Made by a program: the position numbers and the translations under genes. The notes under the pieces were generated by a model. That model did no database searches and was not told where the DNA came from. It saw only the letters and a program-made list of their open reading frames with translations. From Schizophyllum amplum (Eukaryota; Basidiomycota; Agaricomycetes; Agaricales; Schizophyllaceae), in contig VDMD01000013.1 in the NCBI GenBank assembly GCA_007026445.1, forward strand, positions 558,001-622,000: 64,000 nt of DNA, given 5' to 3'. Shown piece by piece: positions 55,374 to 64,000 of the stretch. Positions within the stretch are counted from its first letter, which is position 1. Each line of letters opens with the position of its first letter.

Positions 55374-56447
55374 CTACAGGTCGATCCTCGAGATGCCACC
55401 GCCCACCACATTTACAGAGCCGACGCCACCATTCCTGGACACATATAGGCTGCCGCTGTCGCGCGCCGTACGACCCCAGGCCACAGCCGTTACCGCCTCG
55501 AGTTCCGTGCTGTTCGCATTCCCCGCGATGACCGTGCTGTTGCCGTTGGCCACATCGACTCGGATAACGTCGTTGCTGCCGTAGACCGCGATGATCGCGT
55601 TGCCAGCGTCATCCAGCAGGAAGTCATCGCACATCTCTCCCTGCATGACAACTTCCGCCGCGCCCGCCTGGCTGCCGTTCGCGAACACAGGTACGCGCCC
55701 AAAGACTTCTTGTCCGATGTTCGTGAAATAAACGGACTGCGTGGCGGCGTTATAGTGCACGCCATTCGCGGAAGCGAAGTCAGGGAGGGGTTCGCCCTTG
55801 ATGGTGAGGGGGTCCTGGATGGCGGGCCAGTAGTCGCCCGTGTGGACATCCACCAAGTAGATGATGCCCGAGCCCGAATCCGCCGCGTATATCAGGCCAT
55901 CCTCCACGGAGAACAAGCCCAAACCGTTCAACAGCTCGGCCTCGGGAATCTCCGCGACCTTTTCCACAATTGCAGCCGACTCGACAGACCCATCCCCCCG
56001 CGCGCTGAAGGACGATAGGTCGACGTGGAAGATGGCCCACCAGCCCGCGACGGCCTCGAGAGTGAAGACGGAGAAGTTGCCCGCCGCGACGTAGAATTGG
56101 TCGTGTTCGACCTCGACAATGCCGAGAAGGCTGCCATAGCCCTCGAACTCGTGAATGAGCGTGGGCTTCGCGTCGTTGCAGAAGGGGTCGATCTGGTATA
56201 GCTCCGGGGCGGAGTCGACGTTGGCAAGGATATGGCCGGTGCGTCGAACGGCGAGGTTCTCAACAGATGTGTTCACGGGGAAAGAGTACACCTCGTGAAC
56301 AGACGGAGCGCCGTCCTGATGCCCTTGGCCTGAATGATATATTAATGTTGCACAGAAGTCCGAGAAAGTGGTTTGCTAACCTGTATACAAGGCCGGAGTC
56401 AGCGATGCAAATCCAAGTAGTGCGGCGAGCGACAGGGTATAGAACAT
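55374..56447 (-). CDS. Secreted six-bladed beta-propeller protein (paralogue 2)
   Basis: Two exons (intron 56330-56380) close at 340 residues. MFYTLSLAALLGFASLTPALYTGQGH is the signal peptide, with the intron at the same place as in paralogue 1. The propeller repeats align nearly residue for residue: SFPVNTSVENLAVRRTGHILANVDSAPELYQIDPFCNDAKPTLIHEFEGYGSLLGIVEVEHDQFYVAAGNFSVFTLEAVAGWWAIFHVDLSSF, then IYAADSGSGIIYLVDVHTGDYWPAIQDPLTIKGEPLPDFASANGVHYNAATQSVYFTNIGQEVFGRVPVFANGSQAGAAEVVMQGEMCDDFLLDDAGNAIIAVYGSNDVIRVDVANGNSTVIAG. Both genes are in the same orientation, so this is a tandem duplication later separated by 2 kb of repeat-rich DNA. Function as for paralogue 1. A TATAAA lies at 56535-56540. 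Confidence 0.82.
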
Positions 56448-56930
56448 GTTGGAGAAGTCGAAGGCTCGTTGGCGGTGCTGTGAGGCTCAGGCCCAGGGAA
56501 GCAGGTGCTGCTTTTCCGCATCGTCAAGACACTCTTTATATGTCGCCGTCAACCCTTTGACGGCGATGACTAATCCAGTGCAAACCCGGCCTTGCGCGAG
56601 CCGCTTCCGCCAGTGAGGCATGGGCTGGCATGGGTAATCCCAATGTAGCATAGGACTTAACATGGGAAATGCAAAACTTCAGCGAAACGCAGACGAAAAT
56701 CAGCTGAAGCACTTACTCATCCTGTTGCAGATGATGACTCAAGCGGAATTCCGGAGGATGCATAAGCTAAGGGAATGGTCAATTTGCTTGTAGGGCGTGC
56801 GCGCTGGAGGGGACAAGCGTGCTGCAAGCGTGTCAGACGCACATTAACTTACCTCGCTCATCGTAATTCTGCGATTGCACGTCGATTCTTCCTGGAAGTA
56901 CGCTCAAAAAGCATCGCATCACGTTGAGCA
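56448..56930. other. Intergenic; promoter of propeller paralogue 2
   Basis: A TATAAA on the minus strand at 56535-56540, 88 bases before the ATG at 56447, marks the core promoter. The remainder is the 3' flank of the MYST gene. Confidence 0.5.
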
Positions 56931-58879
56931 TTACAACATTACATGCTCTCTCTTCATACATGGCTCCATCTTCACGTCCCTGTCGCGCACAATACCCTCG
57001 ACCATAGCGCGCGTGAAAACGACATACTCTTGCTCTACGTCCGCATTTGCAGGAAAATGCATCCGTCGGTCCACAGGCCCATCTCATGGAGTGCGAACGC
57101 GGCGTCCTCCGGTCGAAGATGCGTTGCGCGAGCTATATCTGCCAGCGTACAGCGCACGAATGCATGCGTTGACGCGCTCCCGTCGTCGTTCGAGGATGTT
57201 TCCAGCGTACGACAGGATTCGAATATGGGGTCTATGACGACAGTGTCAGCATAAGCTGGCAGATGGTCAGTAGACGAGCGCACCGACGAGGCTGTCCTGT
57301 GGCGGAACTGGCGAGCTCACTTCGCCCGCCCAGCCCTTGGTTTTCTTGATGCGATAGCTCGGCGAGCGGACACCGAGCTCAGGTGTCCCAATCTCGAAAG
57401 ACATGCCATATGTGATGCGCCTTTGAGGTATGACGGTAAGCAGTTGTCTGTACGGACGGTGTCAGAGGGAAATAACGTCTGGGCATAACGCAGACATACC
57501 TAAATAGCCGAACTACGGCTGCGACCCAGTACGCGAGGTAGCTTCGCAAGCCGAGGTCGGAGAGTGGGCGTTCTGGTGACTCTATTTTGCCCGCGCGCCG
57601 TGATATCTCGTAGCCTGGACGATGGGTAAGTGCAGGCGTGCCGATATGGCCTACTACACGCACTGAACTCGATCATGAGTATGCCGAAAGCCTTGCGCTG
57701 ATATGGCGGGAAGACCGTGATGCACGCCAAATTATAGTCGTCGTAAGAGATTTTCTCCTTAGAGAAGTAGCCGACAGGATTATCCCGGGTGGTCTCGCCG
57801 TCCGTGGTCACGTAGAAGAAGACTGAGATGGGGTCAGAGTTGGACTCGGGGAAAAAGTGGCATGGCTTACAATTGTCCAAATCGAAAAATACAGTCTTGA
57901 TGTCGATGAAAAGCTTTCCGAAAAGCGCAAGGTTCTGACAATAAACCTATATGCATGTGAGCAACAAGTGATAAGCCTGCGCGCGCGAGCGCACCTTCTC
58001 CTTAGCACCGTCAATCTCCCATATTGTATGAGCACCACGCTGGTACACTTTCCGTCCAGGTGGGTGGAACAGTGCGCATTTTCTCTGGCATGCAGTCAAA
58101 TTCTGGCGAGCTGATGCGCAGTCGTGAACGCACCTTGTGTAATTCCAGATGCGGCAGTTCGGCAAAGTACTTGAAGCACAGATCGCAGACGTATATGCAT
58201 TCTGTGTCCGCTGTTGAGAAGTAGTTGCCCAGCGTTCCTGCGAACAGGTCCGAGGAGCGGCCATGCTGGCGAAGGGGTGCATGATGGGGAGCTTGAACGG
58301 TGGTGGTGGGCATCGGGATTTCGGTCGTGTCAACATCAAAGAGGGGGTACGGCGAGAAGTACCTGGTGGGGGGGCGTAAGTACAACATCACGTCCAGCGA
58401 CGCAAGCACGTACCACGTCCGTATGCGCCAATGCCTGAAGTACACATGCTCAAAGTTCTTCTGCTGCGTAATCCTCTTGTGATGCTGGAAGTCGTACTCC
58501 TCCTCCGACATAACAACCTCAGGGAGTACCGGGACCTCCCCATCGTGACCGTCCGCGCTCGATACGCTTCCACTCCGCGATACGCGCCGCCGCTTGCGCC
58601 GGTGAGTGTCCGCTTCGTGATTCCCGTTTGTATGGCCGTCACCAAAGGGCTTTAGATCTTCCTCCGTGACCCATTCATCCATGCGCTTGTCCAGCCGTAC
58701 GTAGTGGACATACGCGCGCCCATCCTGACGCTTGAGGACCTGAGCGAGCTCTGCCTTTCGAGGACGCGTGAGATCAGTTTGGCGCTCTACGTCTTTGGCT
58801 CACGCTCTCGGTTATCCTTCCTTACAGAGAACAATCTGCTCTCCGACGCGGAGGGAACAACGATGTGAGTCACAGGCAT
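56931..58879 (-). CDS. MYST histone acetyltransferase (Esa1/KAT5-like), apparent frameshift near the end
   Basis: Many exons. A chromo-barrel domain is visible ([35 protein letters not shown]), then a basic linker, [23 protein letters not shown], the C2HC zinc finger ([30 protein letters not shown]), [44 protein letters not shown] with the catalytic Cys and acetyl-CoA loop, and [16 protein letters not shown]. The chromo barrel points to the Esa1/Tip60 class, the NuA4 catalytic subunit acetylating H4 and H2A. The start at 58879 ([18 protein letters not shown]) is provisional: the exon joining it to the chromo barrel could not be fixed. Near 57064-57067 one base seems missing: without it the protein stops at 57035, while the shifted frame continues as a typical MYST tail ([32 protein letters not shown]) to 56931. 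Confidence 0.85.
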
Positions 58880-60399
58880 GGCGGAGGACAAAGGACACTA
58901 TGTTTGACCGTGTTTGGGCGCGGGCTGGCGTTCCGGCCAAAGAAACATATCTGCATCTTGTCGTCTCCTAGAGCCTCCTTGCCCTCCCTTGCCCTTTATG
59001 AGCTACAACCGCTGTCGGGCACCTCGAAGAGCTCGCCGGGAGCTCGCTCATGTCTGGAGCTCGGTATAGAGCGACACATCTTCATGTTATTTACAGGAAT
59101 GATTTTATCATGTCTGCTCAATAACGTGAGTCCTTTCAGCGCCTTCTTCCCGTCTTGGCGGAGCGCGACTTACAACATGATGTCGATGAGGCCTTGGGCG
59201 GCATCACCGCTTGTAAGCTACTGTCTGTTCTACGCTCTATGGGCTGCCCATGGACTCGGACTAGGGCGAGACGCGCCGTTTAGGAGGTGGGATCTAACCG
59301 TGTGAGTGTTGATCTTCTCACAATGTTCGATAACTATCCGTGTGCAGTTTCGGTGCTCTCCAGGACATGGCTGCCTTGAACTGTGTGTTAGCCGGTTCAG
59401 ACTCACAGACGCTCAGGCTTCTTTGCTAACGGCTACGATGAAGGGGTCAAGTTCGGTCACTCATTGCCTACGAGGTGATATCCTTGATTGGGCTGCATCC
59501 GCTGTGCACCCTTCTGATGTCTTTTTTCACCGGTATCAACCACCTTATTCACTCCGACTCCAATATTTCCAAATTTTAATCACCTCGGATACCTTGAGCA
59601 TGAGACGCTCTGCGACTTCTAGTAAGTTCTCAGTACGACCGTGCTCATCTTGCTGTGCGCCACTGCGACTTGACGACCATTGGTCGCAGGCTCTTATAGG
59701 GCGGATGAACAGGGCGCGAGCGATTGCATCCTTTCAAGACTCGGCTACTGACCTGACATGTCGACTTGTTTCTTTTATTCGCTCTGCTCACTAGGTCTCG
59801 TGGTCTTACTGCGCGTGCCGAACTTCGTAGCGGATAAATAAGCCTTCCCGTGCTTTCATCGGCCGTGCATCTCAGAGGCCGGCGCTACAACACACACATG
59901 CCGTCTGTTCTCCGGGTGGCCATCAGTGAGTGGTGTCCTGTAACGGGCGTTCACAAGATGATAGTGCAGTATGCTAGCCTGGGGTATGAGAACCTGTCAG
60001 CGTGCACGGAAACGGTCAGGTCAGCGGCAAGGCGACGTTGAAATACGTTTTTCTCTCGCATGTAGGTCGGCACGCGCCGGATTACTTCGTGAAGCCATGA
60101 TGGCAGTAGCTATGAAGCCTTCCCGAAGCCTTTGACCCGGGGAACGGCCGTTACCATCATGTTGTATACATAGTGACCCTGTAACATATTGATCTTTTCT
60201 CGCAACAAATACCTGAAAATCTGGAGCTGGATGTTCAACTTCCTGTTGACTTTTTGTGACTCGCGGGCCTTGCCGTGGGGCCTGCCACGTGAAGCATCGC
60301 GTTCGTGACATTGTCAGTCACGGACTCCTCGCTAGCTGCTTGTCTCTGACCTTCATCTCGCCCAACTGCTCCGCGCTACCCTCTCGCCCTTCCGTAGTC
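58880..60399. other. Gene-poor stretch, no recognised gene
   Basis: Several frames of 140-160 residues occur (for example 58865-59305 and 59306-59794, plus strand) but none has recognisable domains, and possible splice joins give no family match. It may contain a degenerate gene. No tRNA or inverted repeat was identified. Confidence 0.4.
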
Positions 60400-62421
60400 A
60401 TGTCGAGCTGGATTGGATGCTCCTCTTACGCGTCCAGCAGCCCTTTATCCTCTCACAACGTGTCATTCTACGATTTAAAGTCCGAACGTCCTCCCTTCTC
60501 GCTCGCCAGCTCAGACTCGGACGACTCGCCAAAGCATAGCGGCGCCGACGAAGATGAAAGTGCAGACATGCAGTCTACTATCGACAGCGTTCCGCCTCGA
60601 ATCACCGTCGCGCCGTTCGACGATGTCCCGTTCTCAGTGCGCAACTTTTAGCGCGCATATATGCAGTCGTGTTGACCGTTCGCCAGCAATCGTTCAGCGG
60701 GTATATCGAGGAAGGACAGTCAGATCTTCTCCTTTGTCTGAGCGATTCCGCCAACGAGACCATAGACATGACTTTCCACATCGATGTGCGTCGCGTAATG
60801 ATGATCCGTCCAGAAAACGCATATAACGAGGCTTGCAGCGTTTCACGAACATTCGCGACGAGGTTGACTCCCAGTGGAGTGACGACGATATAGATGTGAG
60901 AATGATGACTACATGTTTTGCTTTCACCTCATGCCTAATCCGCAGGAGATCATGGTTATGTCTCCCAAAGACTACTCTGCGCCATCTCCGCCTAGGCCTC
61001 AGGGCCATGGTGCTACGAATAAGGGCGTTCAGGTGCGTCTCTTTCCTTGAGGATGAGCGGCTTGCTGAGTTCACGCAGGACGCCTCATTCTCCGATTTCG
61101 AGCTTCTGCGTGACAGTGTCCTCGATCTCTCCCTCTCTAAACCGAAAGTCAAGCTATGCAAGAGCCGAAAGACGGGCGAAGTCTTCATGATGAAAAGCCT
61201 ACAGGACTGCGACCAGATCGTCTGGTCTGAAGAGCCCAACAGTCCCCTTCTCGCGTCTCCCAGCGCGGTCGTCACCTCCTGCCGGCTCTCGCGCGTCCCG
61301 GACAAGGACGACGTCTTCCGTTTCTCGTCTTTCCCCGTCTCGACGACACCACCAATGCGCCACGTCAGCTATCCATCTGCGTCTTCGCATACGATCTGTG
61401 TTCCTTCTTCGCCGCCGATCCCTGCTGGACTTCGAACTTCTGCGTCGCTGCTGCCGCTCGTCACTCCGCCGCCGCCTCCTGCGCCGGTAATCCGACCCGT
61501 CTCAAGCTTCCCCAATCTGTCAAAGTACAAATGCCCGTCCTTCCCTGCAATCGCCGAAGAGAACGAGGTCCTAGGCCTCTCGACCACAGCTTCGCTTGAC
61601 GTGGACAAAGGCACCGCTTGTCCGACTCTGACCTTGGAGCCGCTTCTCAACGAGCAACCACAGTTGACTGCCGAAGAGCGCATGGACCTGTTTTGGCAGT
61701 CTATCGACCGCGACGCTACGTCTCCGCTGTCGCCCCCTCTCGAGTGGCTCAGGCACCGGTCATCCATAGACGCGCTACTAAACAAGAGCCACACGCTGTT
61801 GTCCTCCGCCTCCGCTCCTGTCCGTCGGCTCCGCCAGCAGAAGAGCGTCCCTGTATTGTCAAACCTGCTCCAACACCGATCCCTCTACCTGATGGTCTCA
61901 AGCAGATCGGCAACGGCATCGGGTTCACCTATCGCATTCCCGCCGCTTCGAACTCGAAGGCATCCATCTGTACCGCGTCTAGTGGGGCTGTGCTTCGCAA
62001 GCTGAAGGCTCTACACTTGCCAGTGCGCCGCATGCGCAAAGGGCGCAAGAACATCGTCGTTGCCTCGAAGGACGACCCGCCCGAGCGTCTGTCTGGAGAG
62101 AGCGCGGACGTTCTGGACATCTATGCCGATTCGCCGTGGGGCATGACGACCCCATCTGCGCCGACGCCCAGCACGATGGCGCTCTCGCCGGATCCTTTTC
62201 GGTCGACTCTCTCGCCAGACCCATTCCGGATGGTGTCGCCTGCGTGGTCGGCGATGTCTCCACTATCGTCGAACGGCCCGTTGACGCCGCAGACGCCATT
62301 CACGGTTGGAGAGATGCGGATGGCGAAGGATGCGGACGATGGGTTGCGTTTGGTGACTCAGCCGCCTTCGGGTATGCACGTTGTCCTTTCTGATACTATG
62401 GTACCGCGTGGATATGATTGA
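60400..62421 (+). CDS. Unknown Ser/Pro-rich protein
   Basis: Six or so exons encode about 580 residues. The ATG at 60400 begins MSSWIGCSSYASSSPLSSHNVSFYDLKSERPPFSLASSDSDDSPKHSG. Later parts read VPPRITVAPFDDVPFS, GYIEEGQSDLLLCLSDSANETIDMTFHID, EIMVMSPKDYSAPSPPRPQG, then a long exon with SFSDFELLRDSVLDLSLSKPKVKLCKSRKTGEVFMMKSL and ERMDLFWQSIDRDATSPLSPPLEWLRHRSSIDALL. A 48-base intron near 61852-61899 joins the last exon (QIGNGIGFTYRIPAASNSKASICTASS...LHLPVRRMRKGRKNIVV). The C-terminus repeats LSPDPFR twice. I do not recognise the family. GIGFTYRIP and the basic patch before it look conserved, and the Ser-Pro density suggests phosphoregulation. Confidence 0.7.
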
Positions 62422-62856
62422 ATATCGAGGTGTTACATATCATTGCCTGGCATTGTTCCGCTGGACTGGAAAGACCGTGCCGTGTTGCTATTAGCATGAG
62501 TATCCTATCTTAGATTTGTCCGCATGATCATCTCTGTTGAGTTCGTTTCTGTATATGTCGCAGTCCTAATATATATCATAGACAAGCCAGTAGCTCACCG
62601 ACAAAGTTGAAAATTTGAACAACCACCGATGGTGAAACGTCGACCGTTCAGCTCGAATTTGAAAAGTCGAACTACACGTTCACGTGACTGTGGCAACATA
62701 GCGGAAAATCCCGGCTTCCGGTCACCCGGTTGACGCGTGCCGAACCTGTTCATTTTCTTTCTCCTTCGTCTCCAGACTCTCGGAAAGCCATATACCCCGC
62801 GCCTCCATAGACGGCCTCTTGAACTTGACCTGGTACTCTTGAGAGGTACTCCCTTC
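62422..62856. other. Intergenic between the unknown gene and the thioesterase
   Basis: 3' flank and promoter; no coding or repeat signal recognised. Confidence 0.5.
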
Positions 62857-63941
62857 ATGTCTACCCCACTACTGCGTCGTCTGCGGCTTCCAGCCTCAAG
62901 GCCTTCTGCACGTTTTTCCACGAGCTCTCCCCCGCCACAAACACGCCGCATCTCCTTTTTGGCCGCGTCTGTAGCTGCAGCATCTGTTGGACTGGCGGGA
63001 TACGCCGCGGGTGCCGTGTTCCCGCCTCCCGCCACCACGGTCCTCTTCCCGCGCGTCGCGCCGCCCCCCCTCCCGGAGTCCACCCCGGAGGGCCAGAAAC
63101 ACATGCAAGACCTGGAGGACGCGATGCAGAGGCTGCCGCTCCTGCAGCAGCTGCGCGCGGCGCAAGACGCGGACGAGTGGTACGAGGCGCGTCCGTATCT
63201 GTTTTTCCCCGAGGAGCGCCGGGTGAACAACCTGACGGCGGGCGTGCTGCGCGGGCCGGGCAAGCTGGCGGTGCATGCGCTGGTGAGGGCAAGGAAGGAT
63301 GAGACGGAGAGCTATGTGATTCTGCATGTGGGGCGTGCTCTATGCGGGCATGATGGAATTGTGCATGGTGGGCTGCTAGCGACACTGCTGGATGAGTCGC
63401 TTGCGAGGACTGTGAGTTTATCTTTCTTCCCTCTGTTGTGCTTTGGTCATGGCCATGCTCTCGAGCTCTTGAGAACTGATTCTATCTTGTGGACATTTGC
63501 TAATGCCTCGATGAAATCACCATCCAGGCAATTATGAACCTTCCTGAGCGGGTGGGAGTTACTGCAACTTTGACTGTCCACTATAAGGCGCCGGTGAAAG
63601 CAGACCAGTTTATCATCATCAAAACGCGTGCTGGCGAAGTGAACGGGAGGAAGGCTGCTGTGTCTGGTATCGTGCAGGATTTGGAAGGCAAGGAGCTAGC
63701 CAATGCATCGTAAGTGGTCTGCGTGATTTTTTTCTTTCCAGTCTTCATTTCACCGGATCCTTGTCGGCCCATGAATTTAGTGTCTTGTCGCTGCCAAACT
63801 CGCATCAGAGCAATTACTGACACCTCTCTCAGGGCTCTGTTTGTCCAGCCTCGCTATGCGAAGCTGCTCGACCCGGACATGCTGCGCAAGCGCATGGGAG
63901 AGCCGACGAAGAAATCAGGCGAACCCGTCACCATTGACTAG
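62857..63941 (+). CDS. Mitochondrial hot-dog fold thioesterase
   Basis: Three exons encode about 280 residues. The N-terminus (MSTPLLRRLRLPASRPSARFSTSSPPPQTRR) is an arginine-rich mitochondrial presequence followed by a membrane segment (ISFLAASVAAASVGLAGYAAGAVF). The catalytic domain is a 4HBT-type hot-dog (PF03061): GHDGIVHGGLLATLLDESLAR holds the conserved H-G-G and Asp/Glu helix positions, then AIMNLPERVGVTATLTVHYKAPVKADQFIIIKTRAGEVNGRKAAVSGIVQDLEGKELANASALFVQPRYAKLL. Such fungal proteins are predicted acyl-CoA thioesterases of the inner mitochondrial membrane. The ATG at 62857 is chosen because the presequence starts there. Chain-length specificity cannot be read from sequence. Confidence 0.88.
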
Positions 63942-64000
63942 GTCACCAATCCTCGTGCCTAATAGTACGGACATGCGGATAGAGTGCTCCAGATGGACGA

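Noticed and set aside
59306..59794. 162-residue plus-strand frame
   Set aside because: No domain and no consistent splicing with neighbouring frames; left as unexplained.
63974..63986. Lone TGCGGATAGAGTG resembling the 34.4 kb iteron
   Set aside because: A single partial match at the window edge; it may be chance or a neighbouring element that cannot be seen.

Overview
The window is a gene-dense piece of a nuclear chromosome from a basidiomycete fungus, most likely an Agaricomycete (wood-decay mushroom type). The evidence is the high GC content, genes cut by many introns of about 43-70 bases with GT..AG ends, TATA boxes roughly 65-100 bases before start codons, and characteristic families: a fungal-type FunK1 kinase, an RlpA-like small secreted protein, a microsomal P450 and a zinc-less Fpg glycosylase. 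There is no bacterial, viral, CRISPR or rRNA content. No gene is in an operon.

Layout. 0.4-10 kb: secreted App1-like phosphatase, an unknown protein, a PY-motif alpha-arrestin and a second unknown protein, all on the minus strand. 11-16 kb: mitochondrial ribosomal protein mL43, a hAT-like non-autonomous transposon, a small secreted double-psi beta-barrel protein and an Fpg-type DNA glycosylase. 17-26 kb: FunK1 kinase, cytochrome P450 (minus) and acetyl-CoA transporter. 26-34 kb: GYF-domain protein, mitochondrial Icp55-type aminopeptidase and a Pho85-type CDK (minus). 34-40 kb: Utp5/WDR43 between repeat-rich intergenic DNA holding three or four small inverted-repeat elements. 40-48 kb: a secreted GH127/DUF1680 hydrolase, ribosomal protein eL19 (minus) and a secreted serine carboxypeptidase. 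48-57 kb: a divergent pair of branched-chain aminotransferases and two tandem secreted beta-propeller paralogues, separated by a palindrome cluster and another repeat element. 57-64 kb: a MYST histone acetyltransferase (minus), an unknown serine/proline-rich protein and a mitochondrial hot-dog thioesterase.

Most genes are housekeeping (translation, ribosome assembly, chromatin, trafficking, DNA repair). The secreted or accessory set (App1-like, RlpA-like, GH127, carboxypeptidase, beta-propellers, P450) fits a saprotroph. The two aminotransferases share a promoter region with TGACTC elements, which suggests general amino-acid control.

I found no previously undescribed multi-gene system that I can defend. 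The most unusual signals are in non-coding DNA: (i) two small elements, 20 kb apart, with related termini (AGGACCCC...) that each carry their own array of a short iterated motif; (ii) a run of eight palindromes and hairpins in under 500 bases near 54.1-54.6 kb; (iii) single-base frame breaks in two conserved genes (the CDK and the MYST acetyltransferase), which are either base-calling errors or real lesions; and (iv) two probable GC-AG introns. Exon boundaries were worked out by hand from frame and homology. Where I state that the spliced frame closes, I checked the phase.
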